From contig NC_072805.1 of assembly GCF_028583425.1 (NCBI RefSeq), positions 13,774,001 to 13,838,000 on the forward strand: DNA of 64,000 bases, written 5' to 3'. The stretch is from Eublepharis macularius (taxonomy: Eukaryota > Chordata > Lepidosauria > Squamata > Eublepharidae). Both the position numbers and the translations under genes were made by a program. Below the pieces are notes generated by a model. The model searched no databases and was not told the origin of the DNA. It saw only the letters and a program-made list of their open reading frames with translations. Positions 12,001-27,000 of the stretch are shown here, in pieces (position 1 is the stretch's first letter; each line of letters begins with the position of its first letter).

Positions 12001-15000
12001 TTTTAATCTGTCCTGTTTTTCCATCACACTGATGCCCAAGGCGTTCTAACCATTAAAGGAAGAAGGGGGATGTCTAGACCAGCCTTAAAACCTACATGGT
12101 TCGCCTGCCCGTGTAACTTTGGTTCAAGAGTATAAGTTTCCACAGGCCCAGTTTTGGCCTGGTCCCTGAGAAAGAATGAAGGGGCCTCTTATTTATCTAC
12201 ACCTGCAGCTTGTTGTTCTCAAGGGAAGATGTCCTTGGGTGGAGTATCAGCTCCAGCCACCCTCCCCGGTTTCTCATGCTAGCAACGCTGTTATCTAAGT
12301 GGGCCCTGATTGACTGACAGCTCTTGAAAAGATGGCTCCTTACAGCATTGTGAATCCAATCTGATGCTCTCTATTGAGAGCCATTCTGCCAGCATGTGAG
12401 AGAGGCTCTTTGCTCCATGCCAGATACTATGATGACCAGAACTGCCTGGCATGGTTTGGACTTTCTGTTTGAGTATGAGCAACGCCTGGAAGCTATTTCA
12501 GATAATGCAAGTTAGCAAGCATTTTAATGTCTATAGTCAGTTAGTCCTAGGTAGCATAGACAAGCTGTTGTTATTTTCATTTGCCTTTTTGCTCTGTGCT
12601 TTAATAGAGTGCTTCCGATCCTGCATACATTCTTCCTAATCTGAATTTAATAAGCAAAATATATTTTACTTCTGGTGTCAAGAGTTACTGACTGAATGTG
12701 TACCTGTACTCCCAGAAATGAACCCAGAGGCTGAAAAGTCTCAAATTTAAGGACCAGATTTCCCACAAAGCTGCTAGGGGTCTCAAGTGGCTGTCGCTGT
12801 TGGTTCAGCACGTGGGAATGTTGGCCAGGGCTCTTGAGGTCTAGACTGGGGAGGGCCAGACTTTAATTGGCTGTCCAGAAAGTAGCTTGAGCCCAATATC
12901 TCCAGGTATATATTGGGAAGGATGTACAGGCAAGTAAATGAATACCTGCTCCTTATACTTTGCAGAAAGTATATTCTGGCTTTTGTTGTTGCTCAAATGT
13001 AAAATCACAGTGTTTTTTTAAAAAAAAACACCCAAACCAATCTGAAAATATAAAGTAATACTGTTCAGTGACGTGAAAACAGTAAAACGAACAAGGATCC
13101 AGAAGACATAGATTAAAACCCACCAAAATATTTAAGACATAATAGATCTTGCCTGGTGGTGTTTGGTGGAAACCATGCTGGGTGGCTAGGCAGATAGCTG
13201 TGGAGGGTATTTCGCAGATAAGATGCCAGAGCAGAGGTCGCCACAATGTTGGTAGCCGTTCACTTCACGGCAGATGCTTTCTGCAGCAAATGGGATGGTT
13301 TTGTTTGGCTATGTGAGGGCCGTGTCTTTAATTGCAAGCATTACTTCCTGAAATCTTGTGGTTTTCATGCAAATGTGTTTGGCTTGTGGCAGACATATTA
13401 GGCCTTAAGATTTAAGGGATATTGCTTCTGAGGACTCATATTCGAGTATGGGAACTGTTTTTCTTACAGGAGGCTGTCCTGTATCTAGAGAATTTTAGCA
13501 TCCAGTAGGGCTCTTGGCTGTTTATTGTACTGTAAAGTTTGGACCACTGTATAGACTTTGAAAGACCTTGTCAGGCTGAAAGAATAAGTGTGACCACAGG
13601 GACTAAACACATACTACTGACTTCTCTGGCAGGATATCCAGATTGAAGCTTTGCTGATGCGTGCATGTGAGCCAATCATCCAGACCTTCTGCCACGTAAG
13701 TGAACCCCATGTTTATTCGTACCACGCTTTGAAAGCAAAAAGGGATTTGCAGTCTAGTTTTCCAGTACTAGCATGGGCCAACCAAATAGTTATGGGTGAG
13801 GAAATGAGCATTGTGTGCATGCTGCCATACTGTGGTATCTCAGAATGTGGTGATGGGAATTCAGCCTCTGCGTTTGTTTGTTGAAAAGGCAAGATTCTGT
13901 CTTCTTTCTCTCCTCCCCAATCCCACATTCAGGAAGTGGCAGACAACCAGATTGACTCAGGGGACCTCATGGAGTGCCTAATTCAGAACAAACATCAGAA
14001 GGAGATGAATGAGAAGTGTGCAGTGGGCGTCACGCACTTCCAGCTGGTGAGTGTGCCAGCCTTGCCAGCAGTTCTTAGCTTGACCCAGACTGGGAGTCTG
14101 TAACAGTTGAGGCCAGTTTCTGGGAACCAAACTTCCAAGGCTTGTTCCCACCTCCGTCTGCTCATGTGGCTCATTTGCTCCTAATAAACTCCCTTATTTG
14201 CAGTTTGCACCCTTGAATTACATCGCAACCACTTCTTCCTAGGCTTTGATCTTTCCAGTTTGCGTGACAGCTGGAGCAGCTGGTTTCCCCTGCACATGGG
14301 TTTTATATTCTAGCCCAGGGGTTCCCAACCCCTTTTGAGCCTGTGGGCTCCTTCAGAATTCTGACGCAGGGTGATGGGCACAGCCACAAAGTGACTGCTG
14401 AAGCAGGCGGCGCTATGCACCCATCCAGAGGAAGTCCCAAGTGCAGGGGAGAAGAGGGGTAATTTTAAAAATACATGGTGAAGGAGGAGAGTGATTTGAC
14501 TGCTGCCAAATCAATGTCAGAAGTCATGCTAGGCAAGAGCCCCATTTGGCCCCACTTACTTTCTGAAACACTTGGTGGGCGCTAGGTGAGATGTTGGGTG
14601 CCATCGCGCCCACGGGCACCACTTTGGGGACCCCTAGCCCCTTCCTAGAATTTGGGCAGAAGCTGAGGCGGGGTGAATGAGAGAGAGCCCCCGGGGCTAC
14701 GTAATCAGCCATTGCTGTGCTTTGTGAATGACTTCTGGTGTGTGACCTTGAAAAGAGTTCTCTCTTAACTTTTTCTGATCCTCCTCCTCAGCTTCAGATG
14801 AAGGATTTCAGATTCTCTTACAAATTTAAAATGGCCTGCAAAGAGGATGTACTGAAGCTTTGCGCCAACATCAAGAAGAAGTACGTAAAGAACTGACTCC
14901 CGAGGGGGCGGGGTGGGCATAACTAGAGGAACTGCTGTGTTTTGGATCTGGCCAGAGCCAAGAGGTTTGGCCTCCGATTCAGACTGAAGCGGTAACACTT

Positions 15001-18000
15001 TTCCTTCTCCCCTTTCAGGGTGGATGTGGTCATCTGCCTGAGCACCACTGTGCGCAATGACACCCTGCAGGATGGAAAGGAGCATCGGGTCTCGGTGAAG
15101 TGCCGCAAGCAGCTACGTGTTGAAGAACTGGAAATGGTAAATGGCTGCTTGTTGACCTGAGAGCCTTGCGAAAGCTTTCTTGGTGCAACTAACCTGTGTG
15201 CCCATCAGAATGCTAGGATGCCTCCAGGAGCTGGCTTGTTGCTGTTTAGCTTACACCTTCCTCCCTGTGTTCTGAATCTGGCTTGCCTTATATGTCTGTT
15301 CACATCTTGGTTTTTACCGGACCAAGGCTGACCTCAGTACTGGGAGTTCGAGGAATTTAATCAACCAGCTCATATGGACTAAGCTATTTCCTGAGGGTGT
15401 TCTGTGCTTAGGTGATTTTTCTTGACATTTTTCCTGGGCAAGCAGGTGACAGTTGCACAGGCAAGGGAGATTTGATTTGAGCCATAACAGGCCTTTATTA
15501 CTTGAACCAGAGGGGTACATGTGCTTTCTCTGTTCTCTGGTGCACTCCAAAAACCAAAATGGCATGCTTTGAGTGTCCCATCTCTCCATTCCCCTTTGTG
15601 TCTGAAATGTCATGGTTTTGTCTTGCAGACTGAGGATATCCGTCTAGAACCAGACCTTTACGAAACTTGCAAAACAGACATCAAGAACTACTGCCAGAAC
15701 GTTCCCTATGGCAATGCCCAGGTGACTGGCCTTTTTGGATTTCCCCCTATTTTTTACTGACAGCTGATATTTTAATAAAGATCCTCACCCAGAATAACAG
15801 TCTTTTTGGAACACCCGCTTGCTTGCCGTAATACAAAAATAACATTTGCATTTCTGTTAAAACTACCGTTACGAGATACATGTGTCCAAGTAGCCTTTTT
15901 TGTTTAGGACAAACTTGGCATAATTGATGCATATGTTTTTTAAAAAGGGGATAAGTGTATATGTACACACATGCACATATACAGTATATGCACATGTGTG
16001 TGTACATATACACATATATCCAATGTAAGGAAACCAGAAAGAGCTGGAGAGGGTCCTACTGATTGAACAGGTGTCTATTAGTAGGCTAATCTAACCATTC
16101 TAAAAATTATTCCAGATCTCTCTCCACCATGTTTGTAAAGCTTTTTGTCTTCTGTAAAGAGTCTACTCAGGAGCTAGTTTGCAAACACAGTCCTCCCTTT
16201 GTAGTACCACACATACAGCTTTTGAAATTCAAGTTTGTTTAAGGCAATCAGTAGCCAGATATGGGAATGTAGCTTATAGTTAAGTGTATAAAGCCCAAGG
16301 AGCAAGAAAAATTAACTGTGAAATTAATATACTTGGCTACCTCTCAAGATAAAAATATTCCCATGATCCTATAAGGCCATAAAAGCGAGGTGAGCCTCAT
16401 TTTTGTCACATCATCATAAATTTGAATTCACACTAAAATTAATGAGAGACATGGTGACTAGTGAAGGCAGAAATTTCTCAAGTTCAGTTCCTGTTTATTT
16501 TTGCCCTTAAATTTTCTTTGCTTTTTTTGCTTTGAATCCCTTCTTTCTCTGCGTACTTTCAGTCTTATATCTTACTTATATCCTTATTCCATGTAAATTC
16601 TAAACCTTCCTCAGTTTAGCATCCTGCTCAAACTACATTGCCCATAATGCCCTTCGGCAAGGCCCTATCAGTGCCTGCACAAACAGTTCTATTATTCCTG
16701 TTCTTAATATAATTTGAAAGTACATTTTCCCTTTTGTCCCACAATATCATAGGTATTTTTTGATAAGTAGGTCCACCCGCTTCCTAAATTCTACCTGACA
16801 ATCCATCCCCTGGTGGCCAGTTTTTCCTGTGGGTTTCTTAGCAATACCATTTAACTGCAGATTATTGAGTGCCTGAAGGAAAACAAGAAGCAGCTCAGCT
16901 CCCGCTGTCACCAGAAGGTCTTCAGGCTGCAGGAGACAGAGATGATGGACCCGGAACTGGACTACACCCTCATGCGAGTTTGCAAGCAGATGATCAAGGT
17001 GAGCTGGTTGATGAGAGAAGCCTGGGCACATTCATGGCGCTTCCAGTGGAACTCTGCAGGGATGCATATACAGGTGGGGCTAACTCTGGGTTTATACTGG
17101 CCAGATCTCTGGGTGCATAGAATGGAATCCTGCCAGCTTGCTGGTCACGCAAGGATCACAAACCAGCAAAACATGGAATTCTTGGTTGTGGTGGCTTCCA
17201 CACCTGTTCCTCTGAGAAGTTAGAAGTGGCACGTCTTATATGAGCAAGGATTGAGTCCTGTAGTACCTTACAAGATCAGCAAGGAGTTCCCAGGACATAA
17301 GCTTTGGATAATCAAGCTCTCCATCAGAAACAAGTGGAAAACTGACGAAGGGCGCTTGATTCTCCAAAAAGATCTAGCAACTCTTCATTGGTGTCATGGA
17401 TCTGGTGGGAGCCTAGCATCTTTCAGAGGCTCTTTGGGAAGTTTCTCTGAAGTAGTGCATTGTGCCTTTGGTGCCTCATGGCATTAACAGATAACATCTT
17501 TAAGAACTCATCCTATACTGAACAGTCTCGCACATAAAGAATGAGCTGGACCTGTCTGTGGTAGAGATTGGCAGGCATGGTCGGTGTTTGGAGGGGAAAG
17601 GCAGAAGACGCTTTTCCCTTTCTCTTGCTGACTTCTAGTTTTGTCTTGCTAAGTTATCACTTCTTCCCTTTCTTTTGCCAGAGATTCTGCCCTGAAGCAG
17701 AAGCAAAGCACATGCTTCAGTGTTTGAAGCAGAACAAGAACAGCGAGTTGATGGATCCCAAATGCAAACAAATGATCACCAAGCGCCAGATCACACAGAA
17801 CACAGGTAGCGAAAGGCTTGCTGCTTGGGGTTTGGGCGGGGCAGGGAAATGATCACTGCCCATTTGTTTTCGGGGCTGTGGCCCTTTATTATCAACTCAA
17901 AATGAGAAGCGTTGTACTTTATTTAAAGACGTTATGTGGGAACCAAAACAAATACCAGGTTTCTTCCTCCTTTCATCTGTTGTGAAACTGGCCACCTCAG

Positions 18001-21000
18001 ATGGTGTTTCTCCCACCAAGAAACTCTCTTGTAGCCAGTTACACAGGTGCCCTTTTGCTTAATCTGCAGAAGAGGAATAATTGCACGAGTGGATTTTAGT
18101 ATTCTCCCTGTGGGTTGCTGATCAGTGCTTTGGATAGCATGCTCAGTTTCCACCTCCACGGCAGAGCAGGGATTCAAACTGTCTCTCTCAGATTTTAGTG
18201 AACACTCCAGTCATCTGAATCGAAGACAGGCTGGCATTCTTTGTTTCTCAAGAATAACAGTGCTGTTGCCTTAACATTTTCTCTGCTCTCTTAAAACAAA
18301 AACTTTGGTCTGACACGATCTGCAGATCATTCAGAGATTTAGTAAACCTGGAGAGAGTTAATATTGCATGTGCATTCTTAGGTCTGGTCTTGTTTTTCCC
18401 CAAATAGCCCTTTTCTACTGTAATGCATTTCCTCCCTGCATATTTACTGTCACACTGAAGGCCTCTCTCCAACCACTGCAGCTCCTGTCCAGCTCCCCTC
18501 TGCTTTTGAGATGAAAGCAGGCATTGAATGTGTACAATCATTTTTAATAATTTATTTTTTAAAAATTATAGTGCATTAATAATACTACGTTCTTACTAGG
18601 AGGTGTGTGGAGGGAAAATCCACGTTTATGCCAATCTAGCTAAATCCAGCTTTCCTAGTTCCCATTGAAGAATCCCAGATCTGATCTGGACACCCGGATT
18701 CTGCTAGGCCGGACTATTTGGCCACATCAGGGAGCTGCCGGCAGCTGCTGCAGGCAGCGAGTGAGAGAGCAGTAGAGCAAATGGAGCCAAGCCAAGCTCT
18801 GCAGTGTGACAGGGGAGCGGGATGGGGGAGGAGGCAGCAGCAGACTGAATTCCCGTCCCATTCTGCTCCCAAGCCCCACCCAAGCTCCAAGAGAGCCCCT
18901 TCCAGCTGCCACTGGCTGCCTTTTATACTCTGCAGCTTGACTTAGCTCCCCCCACCTTGCTTCAGTAAAGTGATTCTCCTCAGAGATTCTCTGATTCTAC
19001 ATTGGGATTCTCTGGTTGGACAATAAGCTTGCAAGAGAGTTCGTGTCAAACCAGAGAACATCAAGTGGAAGGGGTAGCTGCAAAATTTAAAAGGCTTGGA
19101 AATGTTTCCTCTGTAGGAAACAATAGGAGTGGCTGAGGGCACTTTGTTCAGGAGCCGCTGAGGTCCAGTTCTCCTGAAATGTGGGGGTTCTTTAGGGAAC
19201 AGTCAGGAGTAGGTTCCCTGCACATTTGGTGGAGAGTGCTTAAAAATGCTCCTCAGGCCCCCAGACATTATTCCCCACAAGGACTAACAGCTGGTTAAAT
19301 CTGGGATTTTCTACCCTTAATCAGACAATCTGACCCAGATTTCAGGAATCCCAGAGTCTTAAAAAAACAAACAAACATGAAACCTGGATCTGGAACACCT
19401 GGATTTATTTTTTGGTGCACGCTCCAGTTTATTACATTTTCCCAAATCTATAACCACTTACTACATTTTTAAAGAAGATAAATGATATAGCTAAAGAAAA
19501 TAACGTATGTATAACAAAATTTAAACATTTATATAATACACACTATATTAAACCTTTCAAACCTTTTCTTTTCCTTTACATAAAAACGAGTTATCAGAAT
19601 CATAACTTCATTTCAATCAGTGAACCGGAATTTTAAAAAAGCTTTCCAACATTAATCAGAACACAGTTTCTGCAATCTCTCATGTGCGTCCCCACTCGTA
19701 AATGTTTTTATCACCATAACAAAGGCTAAAAACTGTTCTTTAAAAGCAAACTCGAGCAGTTAGATTCCACTGCTACGGTCATTTTTTTTTCATTTCTGCA
19801 TTTCTGTGGAATTGTGACATACATGCAGCCCCTTTAGTTTCCGGATGGGAACTTTGCTATATGAAAACCAGTGAACTGTGAGAAAATTTTCAGCTCCGGT
19901 TTGCTCAGTTAAGCCTGTGCAGTTTTTCAAGTTGATGCCGCCTTCTTAGTGGTCTGTCTCAAATGTTAATGCAGCTCCTTTGCTCCTTGGTAGATTACCG
20001 CCTGAACCCGGTGCTCAGGAAGGCCTGCAAAGCAGACATCCCGAAATTTTGTCAGAGCATTTTGAACAAGGCCAAGGACGACTCGGAGCTGGAAGGGCAG
20101 GTCATATCCTGCTTAAAGCTGAAATATGCCGACCAGGTGACTAAGGCGCATGGGTGTCAGTAAGGGCTGGACTCAAGGCTCTGTGCCCACGTGAGCTTCG
20201 TTCTGCTCTGTTGAATGTTCATTTTCTCTCTGCCCTGCTGGACACATTTCAAATGCGAGAAAATTGGCTCATGATTTGAAACCTGTTCTGCTGTAGAGGC
20301 TTGGAGCCTAGCTTCTCCCTCATCCGATGATAAACAGCCATGGTCTGACTGTTCAGAATTCTGAAGGTTTTGTTAGGCAGGAGAACTAAAGGACATCTGA
20401 TTATCTTTCTCCATCCTTTTTATTTGTGCTTATCCGGCAGCCCAGCGATCCCTGCTTACTCCTTCCTCTCTCCTTGGAACTCTGGAGAAAATTTGCTGCT
20501 AAAGGCAGAGTACCATAAACACTGGCGGGAGAGTGCCAGCAAGTGGCAATTTGATCTCCTCAAGCTTCCCCTTCCTCTGTCTGGGAGAGCTTTCAGCCTC
20601 CAGGGAAGACAAAAGTGCAGGGACCAAATGATGCTACATTCAGTTGAATGGCCAATAAGTCTCCGAGAGTCATGTGGGTCAAACCTGACATAACAATCGT
20701 CATTCTCTTTTTCCAACAGCGTCTCTCTCCTGACTGTGAAGATCAGATTCGAGTGATCATTGAGGAATCGGCTCTTGATTACCGGTTAGATCCTCAGCTG
20801 CAGATGCACTGCTCAGATGAGGTGGGAGCTTCGAAATGTAGCTTGTCTTTACTTCCTATAACAATAATAGCGGAATATGAGCTTTGGTACCCTCCAGTAT
20901 TGTAAAGTTACTCTTACAGCTATCATCTTTTTGTGGCCATCGCTGCAACTTACCAAAGGTAGACATGTGCCAAGAGTCACCTTTAATGGGGGGAAAAACA

Positions 21001-24000
21001 TTATGGAGTCACAATTTACACAAATTATGCTTGCTGCAAACTTCTGTCCCCTTCCAGCCTTTCCCATGATAAAGGGGGAGGCGGTGCAGGTTTTCTGATT
21101 TTGAAGGATCTGTTGAAAAGAAAATCTCACTGGTGTCTCAGAAGAACAGGGAGACATTACTGCATTCTGCTGCAGTGTATAATGTGCCTAGAGCTAAATT
21201 TTTGGCCAGAATTTTACCAGCCACAAACACACATTCTGAAATTGAGAAGATCGTGTTTTTGTTATCAGACATTGATAACCATGTATCTTACAGAGACTCC
21301 CAGTTTGCGCTTGCAGCCAGGAAGATTAGATCTAAGGTGGTACTGAATGGAGTGGTTTTGTGATTTCTGGGATAGCTTAGTCTCTTGTATTGTTTCATTC
21401 ATTTAAACTGTGATACTAGATGTAACTGTTTTAAGCTGACGTGATGTATGGTTTGGAAAATTTGTGATGGCCTGTGGCTATAGACAATAAATTTATTACT
21501 ACTATTGCTGTAGTGAAGCTTATCCTGGGGATAGTTGCTTGGCAGTGCTATTCCACCACTGTTCCTTCCCACATACTGCTTCAGGCTTGCATGGTCTGGA
21601 ACTTAACTCTATTGCGGGAGAGATCTGTGAGCAAACCACTCTCGGTCCTGTTCTGCAAGTGATCCCACTACGGCTGCAAGTGGAAAGACCTCAACCCTGT
21701 GTGAATTCATATCCATAAAAATAGAAAGCCCCTTCAGATAAGTTTAAACACTACTTAATGAAACCGTCACAACATCAGTCCCATCGAAGTGAGTGTTGTT
21801 CACTCTGATTGGCAGCTGCTGTCCAGGGTCCTAAGTCAGAGGATTCCTACCAGATCCTTCTAACTGGAGATGCTAGAGTTTGATCCTGGGACTTTCTGCA
21901 CACCAAACAGATGCTCTGCCACTGAGCCCTCCCTATGTGTTGTGTGGGTACATTGCGTGTTGATAACACTATACGCACTTGCCCAGTAACATAGGGATAA
22001 AATGTCATGATGCTTAATTTTAATGTTGGAGGATATGTTGCTTGCCCATGCTGCCAGAACCTAGGCTCTCATTCCAATGTGTTTTTCAATGTGTGTGTGT
22101 GTGTGTTTTTTTTTAAAGATTTCCACCTTGTGCGCAGAGGAAGCAGCAGCCCAGGAGCAGACAGGGCAAGTGGAAGAATGTCTGAAAGTGAACCTGTTAA
22201 AAATTAAAGTGGAAATGTGCAAAAAGGTAACAAATCAGTGCCCATCTTGGTGCTTGCAGAAGGGGGTGTGAGGTGGGGTGACGAGAGAATGCAGGCCCTG
22301 GTTTTCCAGAACCCTTTCTATGCAGCCCTGTTGGTGGCTGTTCAGTCACTTTGTGCTGAAACTGGAGTCTGCCTCCGTTCTTTGTAGGGTTCCTCATGGT
22401 TGCTGTGTCCTTCCCCTGCGTTGCTGCCATTGCTCCTCAGCCCCTTCATGGACAAGCAGGGGTACGAACAGGCGTGCCTCCAGCCACATGCTGCTCCCCT
22501 TTGCCACTTGATTATGGAGTGATAATCCAGAGTGCACTGCTTTCTTTCTGATGATGGCCTAGCAGCCATTGGAATGCCTATATTACCTTGAGTTTAGAAT
22601 TTTAAAACTTGCTGTATTTTGAATAGGTGTGTGCTTTGGGAATCCGATTTGGGTCAAATACCCAAATCGGACCCGATCCGGAAAGTTTTGGGATTTCCGA
22701 ATCGGGCCCAGGATGCTTTCCGATCTGGAAAGCCCGAAGCAAAGCTTCTCAAAGCATTCATAATGCTTCGGGAAGCTTCAGGTTTAAATGCCCATTTCCC
22801 TGCCACTGCGAGCAGCAGGGAAAGAAGCACGTCCAAATCAGCTGCTCTTCGACCCCAACACTGGTGGGCAAGTGAGGCAGCTGGAGGCTGCAGGCTTCAG
22901 CCTGCACACCACCACCCCCGCCGGGTGCTCCAGTCGCCCACTGATATCAGGGTTGAGGAGCTCCTTGGCGGCAGGGATGTAGGCATAAGCCTGTACCTCC
23001 CCGCCCGGTGCTCAGCAAAGGTGGGCGGCTGGGTGTTGTGAGGTTTTTAAAGGGCCCTGCGGCAGGACAGGGCCCTTTAAACTATCAGCTGGCAGGGGGG
23101 GATCCCCTCTGCCGCCTGCCAGCTGATAGGGAAGGGGGGGCTAAGTGGGGGTGGGGGTGCTGGAAAACCCAGTCCCGTGAATCACTTTGGAATGCTCCGA
23201 ATCTTTATGGAACATTCCAAAACAATTCAAATACCCGAACCCGCTTCGGGTTTTAAGTGTTTCCGAATGTTTTTCCTGCTTTGGGTAAACCCAAAGCAGG
23301 AAATCCAAATATTTCCAGCTTGTACACCCCTAGTTTTGAAGCTAACATTAGCAGATCGAATGCTTCAGCTGCAGAAGCTTCCCGACATGCTGGGTTGCTT
23401 CATCGCTTATGACCATCTTCCAAGGTCCATACTGGCCTCCTCCTTCCATTCAGGCCATGGCTCGGGGCTCTGGTTGTCACTGATAGCTCAGTTACTTTGG
23501 ACGTTGCAGGTGTAGGATAGGGCAACTTGTGATTTTCCCTGCAACACGCGTTACATTTTAAGTACTGTTGGATCACGCTGTAGTGCTAACGTTCTGTTCA
23601 AAGTCTGTGGAGGGAATGGGTGAAGATGAGGTTATCAGCTGTGAACTTCTGCCCTCCAGGAGGTGCTCAACATGCTGAAAGAGAGTAAAGCAGACATCTT
23701 TGTGGACCCTGTCCTTCATACAGCCTGTGCTCTTGACATCAAGCATCACTGTGCTGCCATCCCGCCAGGACGAGGACGACGTAAGTCTTGGTAGTGGCCA
23801 AAGAAGCAAGGAAATGTGTTTATGCAGTGGCAGTGCTGTTGTCACGGTGATCTTATGCTCCCTGATGTCAGTGCCTTAGAAACCTGAGCAGCATATATGA
23901 CAGTCACCTGGGCTGCAGCCTTGATGTGTGTGCTTGCGTGCCCGGAGTGGCTTTATAATGCATATTTGGTGTCCTCTGTGTATGCCAGATTGCCCCCCCC

Positions 24001-27000
24001 GCCCCCCATCTTTGGACTTGTCCTGACTTCTGTGTTGGTTGACAGTGAGTTCTTGCTCTGAGTCCTGTGTCAGGCACTGGAAGCCACTTGTGGCTGTGTA
24101 GACCTTCATTTGGTTATTCGGACCTGGGTTCCAAGAACACTCTAGAATTCTGCAGGCAACGGTCCAATTCTGCTCTTTGAACCAACTTTGCAGACTGAAT
24201 TTGCCTAACCAATTCCTCAGAAATAATGCCTGGCAATTTTTTTGTTCAGCTTTTTAAATGAAGAACTTGTTCAGTAGAAGCTGAAGATTGAAAGAAAAAT
24301 TAGAACATGACGAGAGGAGACAGTAGGAACTGTACTGATGAGAGGTCTACTGTCCTGTGTCACTGGGAATCATCCTTTGTGGAATAAAAATTTTAGATTT
24401 TGGAATAAAAAATTCAGATTTTGAGGAGGGACAATGGTTTCAGTATTTCTGGAAATCTTACATTTCCAGCCCTATACTTATGAATTTACTGTTATAAACA
24501 CTTGGCAGAATTTGGAGTCTGTAGAAAATTCAAGTCTTGAGACAGCATGGTGTAGTGGTTAGTGTTAGAGTAGGCTCTGGAAGAAGCAGGTTCAGATCCC
24601 CACTCTGCCATGGAAGCTTGCTGGGTGACTTTGAGCCAGTAAGATAAGGTTAACAGGGTTGTTGTAAGGATAAAATGGAGGTGAAGAGAATGTCAGGAAG
24701 CTGCTTTCAGCATCACCACACTATGATAGCAAGTAGAAAGCAGAATAACTCAGCACTTTGCTCAGTATTAGAGATGGGCACGAAACAAACCACGGAACAA
24801 AATTCCGGACGGAACGGCTGGTTCATAGTCACTTTGGAGCCATTCAATCCATTGCCCTGGCAACAGTGGCAGTCTTTTGGTTGCCTCCAATCTGAGGCCT
24901 CCACGCTTGATTGGCAGCTGTCCCTGCCAACTAGAGAGCTCCCATTCTGGCCCATCCAGCTGGAAAAAGGGCCAGCTCCCCAAAGTAGCTGCCATCAGAC
25001 AGTTTTTACTACTGAGGAGAAAAATGACAGGAAGGGGGGACTCATGGATCATGCCTTTCCTGGGGTTCAATCTCTCTGAAACTTGGGGGGGTCTTTAGAG
25101 GACAGTGAGGACTAGCTCGCCTGCAAATTTGGTGGATTTTGCTTGCAAAATGCCACCCCTATCCAAATTAAAAGCAAAACAGTTGTAAGCTGTATCCAAG
25201 GGCAGGAAGAGGGGAGAGGGAAGCAGAAGCTGCTCAAAATCAACACTCTGCAATGGCGACTCACTGATTATGACTACGGACATTCACAACCGCAACTACA
25301 CCAGTTACCCAACACGTTCATGGACTGGGGCTACAGGACATATGTTCATCAGGAGTAAAATGGACACGGGCAGGAAAGATGATTCTAGACACTCGCATGA
25401 CCTGTAATTTGTCTTGTTTAGTTTGGCTGTGAGTGTGAAGGGGCCCATTCTGTGTTCCCTCAAACCATGAACCGGTTCACGAACCGGCTCTAGTTCAGCA
25501 AAGTTTGTGGTTCATGTTCCGTGAAACTGAACAAACCACGAACCACATCGCTCGTTTTTTCCCCTGGTTCATGCCCATGTCTAATCAGTATTTGTTGACT
25601 ACCATGGAGAGCGCTTTACTCGAGCTTTTGGTTCTTTTGATTGGTTTTTTTTTTTTAAAGATGACTCTTAGTTGGTAAATCAGACTATGGTTGTTGAATC
25701 TCCTTAAACTGACCATTGTCATGTTACATCCAAAGGTTTGGTTTGGGGGGGAATGAACATATACCTGGAACTTAAGTGCCGCATTTGGAAAAGGGGCAGT
25801 TGCAAGGTGCCTTGTGGGCGAGGCTGCGCTCCCCGCATTTGCGCTGAGTGAAACTGGATGACTTTTCCACGGCGCTATAAAGGGAGGCGACCTTTGTAAT
25901 GAAGTCTGATCTGATTCTGCAGAAATGTCCTGCCTAATGGAGGCCTTGGAAGACAAGCGTGTGCGGTTACAGCCCGAGTGCAAGAAGCGCCTTAATGATC
26001 GAATCGAGATGTGGAGCTATGCTGCAAAGGTGAGGAAGGTGCAGTGGTGGAGGCGGGAGAAATGAGCAGCGGGAAAATGGGGATGGAGCAGTCAAGGACA
26101 GTCGCTGGTTATCTAGCGTGGCTCGTGCGCTGTGGTGCTGCAGGCCTTGCATCGACAATGCTATTATGTTATCACTCTGGTCTGGTCATTCTGCTGCAGG
26201 GGTAGATAGCAGGTAAGTGGGCCGAGATGATCTCAGAGCTGCGCAGTGAAGATTTGCTGAGGCTCACCAACTTGGCATGGAATGTTGAGAATGGGTGCGG
26301 GGTGGGGGGTTAGACTGCTTAAATCACCGAGACATTACAGAACCGTGGGAAGGGAATTTTTGAGGTCTGTTGGCCAAAGAGGATTTCCAAATTGTTCCCA
26401 TTAGGGGAACCAGTTTAATTATTATAATAGCAAACTTGATACCACATTCATCGGTAGGACTGTGGAATGAAATCACTCACACAGAAGTTAGGAGCTTGTG
26501 TATACCGGGGAAAACTGCATATGCAGAAAAGTGTTATTCAGTAAATAGGGGGTGGGGGTGGGATCATCCATCGAAGGTCAGCCATGCCCACTGCTTTCCT
26601 GGAGGCGTGGAGTATTGAAAGAAGCTGGAAGTCTGTCAAAAGGGAAAAGTAGTGAAAAGAGTGTGGAGGATTGGTAGGTCAAAGTGCTGGTAGTGGTCAG
26701 TGGTGGACTAAGGATCTGGGAGACCCGAGTTTGATTTCCCATTCTGCCATGGAAGCTTGCTGGGTGACTTTGGGCCAGTCACATACGCTCAGCCTAACCT
26801 ACCTCACAGGGTTTCGGGGAGGATAAAATGATAGGTGTATACTGCCTTAACCTCCTTGCAGGAAGGGCAGAATAAAAATGAAGTAAAATAAAACGTGATC
26901 AAGTCCTAAGAGGGTATAGTATCTGTGGGGCTGGGGGTAGAGTTGGGAGGTACATGCCGTAAAGGGATTCAGCCCCTCAGTCCATAATTCTTTCCCCCAT

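Noticed and set aside
24675..25079. 134-codon open frame
   Set aside because: It spans a SINE tail and the interior of the hAT-like element. No transposase motifs are present.
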